A stretch of 64,000 nt of DNA, from contig WLWP01000001.1 in NCBI GenBank assembly GCA_012103505.1, forward strand, positions 1,302,001 to 1,366,000, in the 5' to 3' direction. This DNA is from Pseudomonadales bacterium (GTDB lineage: Bacteria > Pseudomonadota > Gammaproteobacteria > Pseudomonadales > Azotimanducaceae). The notes beneath the pieces were generated by a model. The model saw only the letters and a list, made by a program, of their open reading frames with translations, had not been told where the DNA came from and ran no database searches. Shown here piece after piece: positions 62,035 to 64,000 of the stretch. The translations under genes were made by a program, and so were the position numbers. Every line of letters starts with the position of its first letter. The first letter of the stretch is position 1.

Positions 62035-63084
62035 GTGAACAACCCAACCACAAGCCCTGTCCATGAGATACCAGACGATACGCTCGCGGCGATCGACTAT
62101 TGTTATGAACAAGGATGGACGGACGGACTGCCAGTTGTGCCGCCGGAACGAAGCCGAGTCGAGGCTATGGTAGCGATGGAGGGTCGGCCTCCAGAAACCA
62201 TACTTGCTACACATCCGGCCACAGGGTTGGAACTTTCCATCCACGCCGCGGGAGTAAATGCGGTGATGGCTGGATGCTTACCCGAGTACTTCCCGATAAT
62301 AGTGGCCGCATTCGAGGCAATGGACAAAAAACCGTTTACCTTCCATGGCAGCTCGGCAAGTACAGGCGGCTCTGCTCCCTTACTGATTGTGAGCGGGCCG
62401 GTCGTTGACGAGATTGGTATGAATGCAGGCGTCAATCTCTTTGGTCCTGGTAATCGAGCCAACGCCACCATAGGGCGAGCTGTCCGTTTGATCATTCTCA
62501 ACGTCTTCAAGATGACACCAGGAATCGCTGACAAGTCCACGCAAGGGCATCCTGGCAAATATAGTTTTTGTATCGCCGAACGCGCGGACGCCAATCCATG
62601 GCCTGGGTTAAACGAGGAGCTGGATTATGGCCCGGACATATCATGTGTTGTGACCTACGCAGGGGCTGGCTTCTGTAACGTTGAGAATCACGGCGCGAAC
62701 AAACCTGAGGGCATACTCACTAGTATGGCCGATAGCATGGCAAATCTCGGCTGCCTCACTTTTGGTCAGAGCGTCATCGTCTTGTCCCCCGAGCATGCAC
62801 GTATCATTGCAGATGCCGGATGGAGTAAAAGCGATGTGCAAAGCTACCTCTATGAAAACGCGCAACGCGACGTTGCCGCCCTAAAGGATATCGGCAAATA
62901 TTATGCGCGAGAACACGAATTTCAGAAGACCGAAGAAGTCCACCGGGGTTACGGACCGGCAGACATACTAGTTACTGTCGGTGGCGGAGATGCAGGTGGA
63001 CACAGCGCTTTTATCCCGTCTTGGAGTCGGGGACGTGGATCAATCATGCAGCATCAAGCCATTGGCGTATGCATCGATTGCTAA
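62035..63084 (+). CDS. Conserved protein paired with the UGSC selenoprotein
   Basis: The 349-residue protein starts at a GTG at 62035; the frame is open to 61816, but that part runs antisense to the hydrolase gene. It has WTDGLPVVPPERSRVEAMVA, HAAGVNAVMAGCLPEYFPII, NLFGPGNRANATIGRAVRLI and PGKYSFCIAERADANPWPGL, and ends IGVCIDC. I recognise it as the protein that regularly accompanies UGSC-family proteins in other bacteria, but no activity is known to me. The CxxC at the extreme C-terminus (CIDC) could be redox-active. It lies 33 bp upstream of the selenoprotein, separated by a Shine-Dalgarno. Confidence 0.75.
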   Translation: MNNPTTSPVHEIPDDTLAAIDYCYEQGWTDGLPVVPPERSRVEAMVAMEGRPPETILATHPATGLELSIHAAGVNAVMAGCLPEYFPIIVAAFEAMDKKPFTFHGSSASTGGSAPLLIVSGPVVDEIGMNAGVNLFGPGNRANATIGRAVRLIILNVFKMTPGIADKSTQGHPGKYSFCIAERADANPWPGLNEELDYGPDISCVVTYAGAGFCNVENHGANKPEGILTSMADSMANLGCLTFGQSVIVLSPEHARIIADAGWSKSDVQSYLYENAQRDVAALKDIGKYYAREHEFQKTEEVHRGYGPADILVTVGGGDAGGHSAFIPSWSRGRGSIMQHQAIGVCIDC

Positions 63085-63117
63085 CCGAACTTAGTTAAAG
63101 GAATCTAGGAGAATCAC

Positions 63118-63636
63118 ATGGAACTATTTGATCCAACCGCACCAGGTCAGGAACAAGTACGAACACGTGCCCCTGCCCTCGCGAATCTCGACGATCTAAC
63201 GATTGGCTTGTTGTCGAATGGCAAAGCAAAGGCTGATGTACTTATCCGTGCGACCGCGCAACGGTTGATTAACCGTTTTGGCGGCAAATACCTCGACGTT
63301 AAATTCAAAAAGCATGCTAGCGAACCTGCGTCGACTGAGCTGTTAACTAATCTATCTCATGAGTGCGACTATCTCATCACTGCCGCTGGTGACTGAGGCA
63401 GTTGCTCTACGTGCAGTGTGCATGATGGAATTTTGTTTGAGCAACTCGGTAAGCGGGCTGTCGTCCTTTGTACAACCCCGTTTGAAGTCACATCAAAGAA
63501 TATTGCCCGTGTCTTGGGCCTTGCCGACTATCCATTCGCCTCTCTTGAACATCCGTTAGGATCGAGAACTCAAGAAGAAATTGAAGCACGGGCTGACGTT
63601 GCAGCAGAGCGGGCAATCGAGATTCTAACCTCGTAA
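63118..63636 (+). CDS. UGSC-family selenoprotein with in-frame TGA read as selenocysteine
   Basis: From the ATG at 63118 (Shine-Dalgarno taggagaatc) the frame reads 92 codons to TGA at 63394-63396, then continues in the same frame for 79 more codons to a TAA at 63634-63636. The two halves are one protein: ...DYLITAAGD-U-GSCSTCSVHDGILFEQLG... The residues U93-Gly94-Ser95-Cys96 form the UGSC motif after which the family is named; many relatives have Cys in place of Sec. The second half has VLCTTPFEVTSKNIARVLGL and a helical end. A SECIS-like stem-loop follows the TGA (63410-63424). A split into 63118-63396 and a second GTG-started gene at 63418 is the wrong reading. The family is known from marine selenoproteome surveys; the activity is probably a redox reaction. 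Confidence 0.88.
63394..63425 (+). promoter_or_regulatory. Selenocysteine UGA with bacterial-type SECIS stem-loop
   Basis: After TGA (63394-63396) the RNA can fold as cgugca (63410-63415), loop gug (63416-63418), ugcaug (63419-63424). Six pairs form: C-G, G-U, U-A, G-C, C-G, A-U. The loop begins with G followed by U, 20 nt after the UGA. This fits the general rules for bacterial SECIS elements (short stem, small loop with G in the first two positions, 16-37 nt from the UGA). The folding was judged by eye. Confidence 0.75.
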
Positions 63637-63655
63637 GTCGCCACGACTTCCGGCA

Positions 63656-64000
63656 CTAACGTCGGATTGGGTTCATGCCGTCCCAGTTGGCGCCAGCAGC
63701 AGCGATCTCGGCGAAACGTGCTTCGGTGTTCGGGTTTTTCGTCACAACCTCAAGCATGCAGCCGAGCATCGAGCGTGTGTCGAAGTACGCAAAATCTACG
63801 GGGCCAACAGAAGCAGAGTTCGCTGCCGGATAGCCCAGGTTAGCAAAATACGCAATGTCGTCTGGCACGCTATCTGACCAAACGCACATGTGATGAAAAC
63901 CGGTACCGTGAGTCACACTATCACGATAGGCACATTGATCTACTAAGGGTTGAATCAGCTCGATCTGCATCGGTCCGTTCTGGGCTAGCGCGACAATCAT
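63656..64000 (-). CDS. VOC-superfamily (glyoxalase-like) protein, N-terminus outside window
   Basis: The minus strand from 64000 reads IVALAQNGPMQIELIQPLVD, VTHGTGFHHMCVWSDSVPDD and DTRSMLGCMLEVV, the C-terminal half of a VOC-fold protein with likely metal ligands (QIELIQ, FHHMCVW, MLEVV). The ATG at 64000 is almost certainly internal, since the first strand and helix of the fold are missing, so the start lies beyond the window. Convergent with the UGSC gene. Confidence 0.85.
   Translation of the reverse strand: MIVALAQNGPMQIELIQPLVDQCAYRDSVTHGTGFHHMCVWSDSVPDDIAYFANLGYPAANSASVGPVDFAYFDTRSMLGCMLEVVTKNPNTEARFAEIAAAGANWDGMNPIRR

Noticed and set aside
63418..63636. Separate short gene after the TGA
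   Set aside because: It is the in-frame continuation of the UGSC selenoprotein; its apparent start codon is an internal Val and it lacks a ribosome-binding site.
1..64000. CRISPR array, prophage or replication origin
   Set aside because: I saw no spaced direct repeats of CRISPR type, no phage structural genes and no DnaA-box cluster.

Overview
The window looks like a chromosomal segment of a free-living, probably marine, gammaproteobacterium. The support is indirect: base composition looks balanced, tRNA genes encode their own CCA ends, the SRP RNA is of the small bacterial type, QueF is of the long (type II) class, and there are many lipid, isoprenoid and xenobiotic catabolism genes typical of oligotrophic marine gammaproteobacteria. 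I cannot name a genus from the sequence alone.

Layout. 0-8 kb: a truncated ECF sigma factor with a small membrane protein, a secreted serine hydrolase, an APH(6)-like kinase, an esterase, two small membrane proteins and a CehA-like metallohydrolase broken at a G8 run. 8-16 kb: an accessory stretch of small genes and debris. It holds a PhyH oxygenase, a desaturase, relics of an SDR, an NTF2-fold protein and an IS3 transposase, a secreted protein built from three 35-residue repeats, several small proteins with one N-terminal membrane helix (one stopped by an in-frame TAG, one frameshifted) and a dispersed 59-bp repeat. It ends at tRNA-Arg, the SRP RNA and tRNA-Ser. 17-35 kb: queF, then alkylsulfatase, TAXI-TRAP transporter, carboxylesterase, CYP153-type P450, sulfatase, CoA transferase, the DUF1800/DUF1501 pair, a Tat-type aldo/keto reductase coupled to larC, and a DUF4124 protein.

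35.7-64 kb is a dense catabolic mosaic of short operons: alpha-methylacyl-CoA racemase, two paired MaoC hydratase operons, amidase, a second P450, SDRs, an FMN alpha-hydroxyacid oxidase, CoA transferases, FAD and F420/FMN-type oxidoreductases, enoyl-CoA hydratase/isomerase, three Amidohydrolase_2 proteins, a paired (probably heteromeric) acyl-CoA dehydrogenase, two epoxide-hydrolase-like proteins and a limonene-epoxide-hydrolase-like protein. Together they could oxidise, activate as CoA thioesters, racemise and beta-oxidise branched or cyclic terpenoid- or steroid-like substrates. The substrate is inferred, not shown.

The most notable finding is at 63118-63636. A UGSC-family protein is interrupted by an in-frame TGA exactly at the U of its UGSC motif. 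Coding continues in the same frame after it, and a SECIS-like stem-loop lies just downstream. This is best read as one selenoprotein gene that ordinary ORF calling would split in two. The gene directly upstream (62035-63084) is probably its functional partner.
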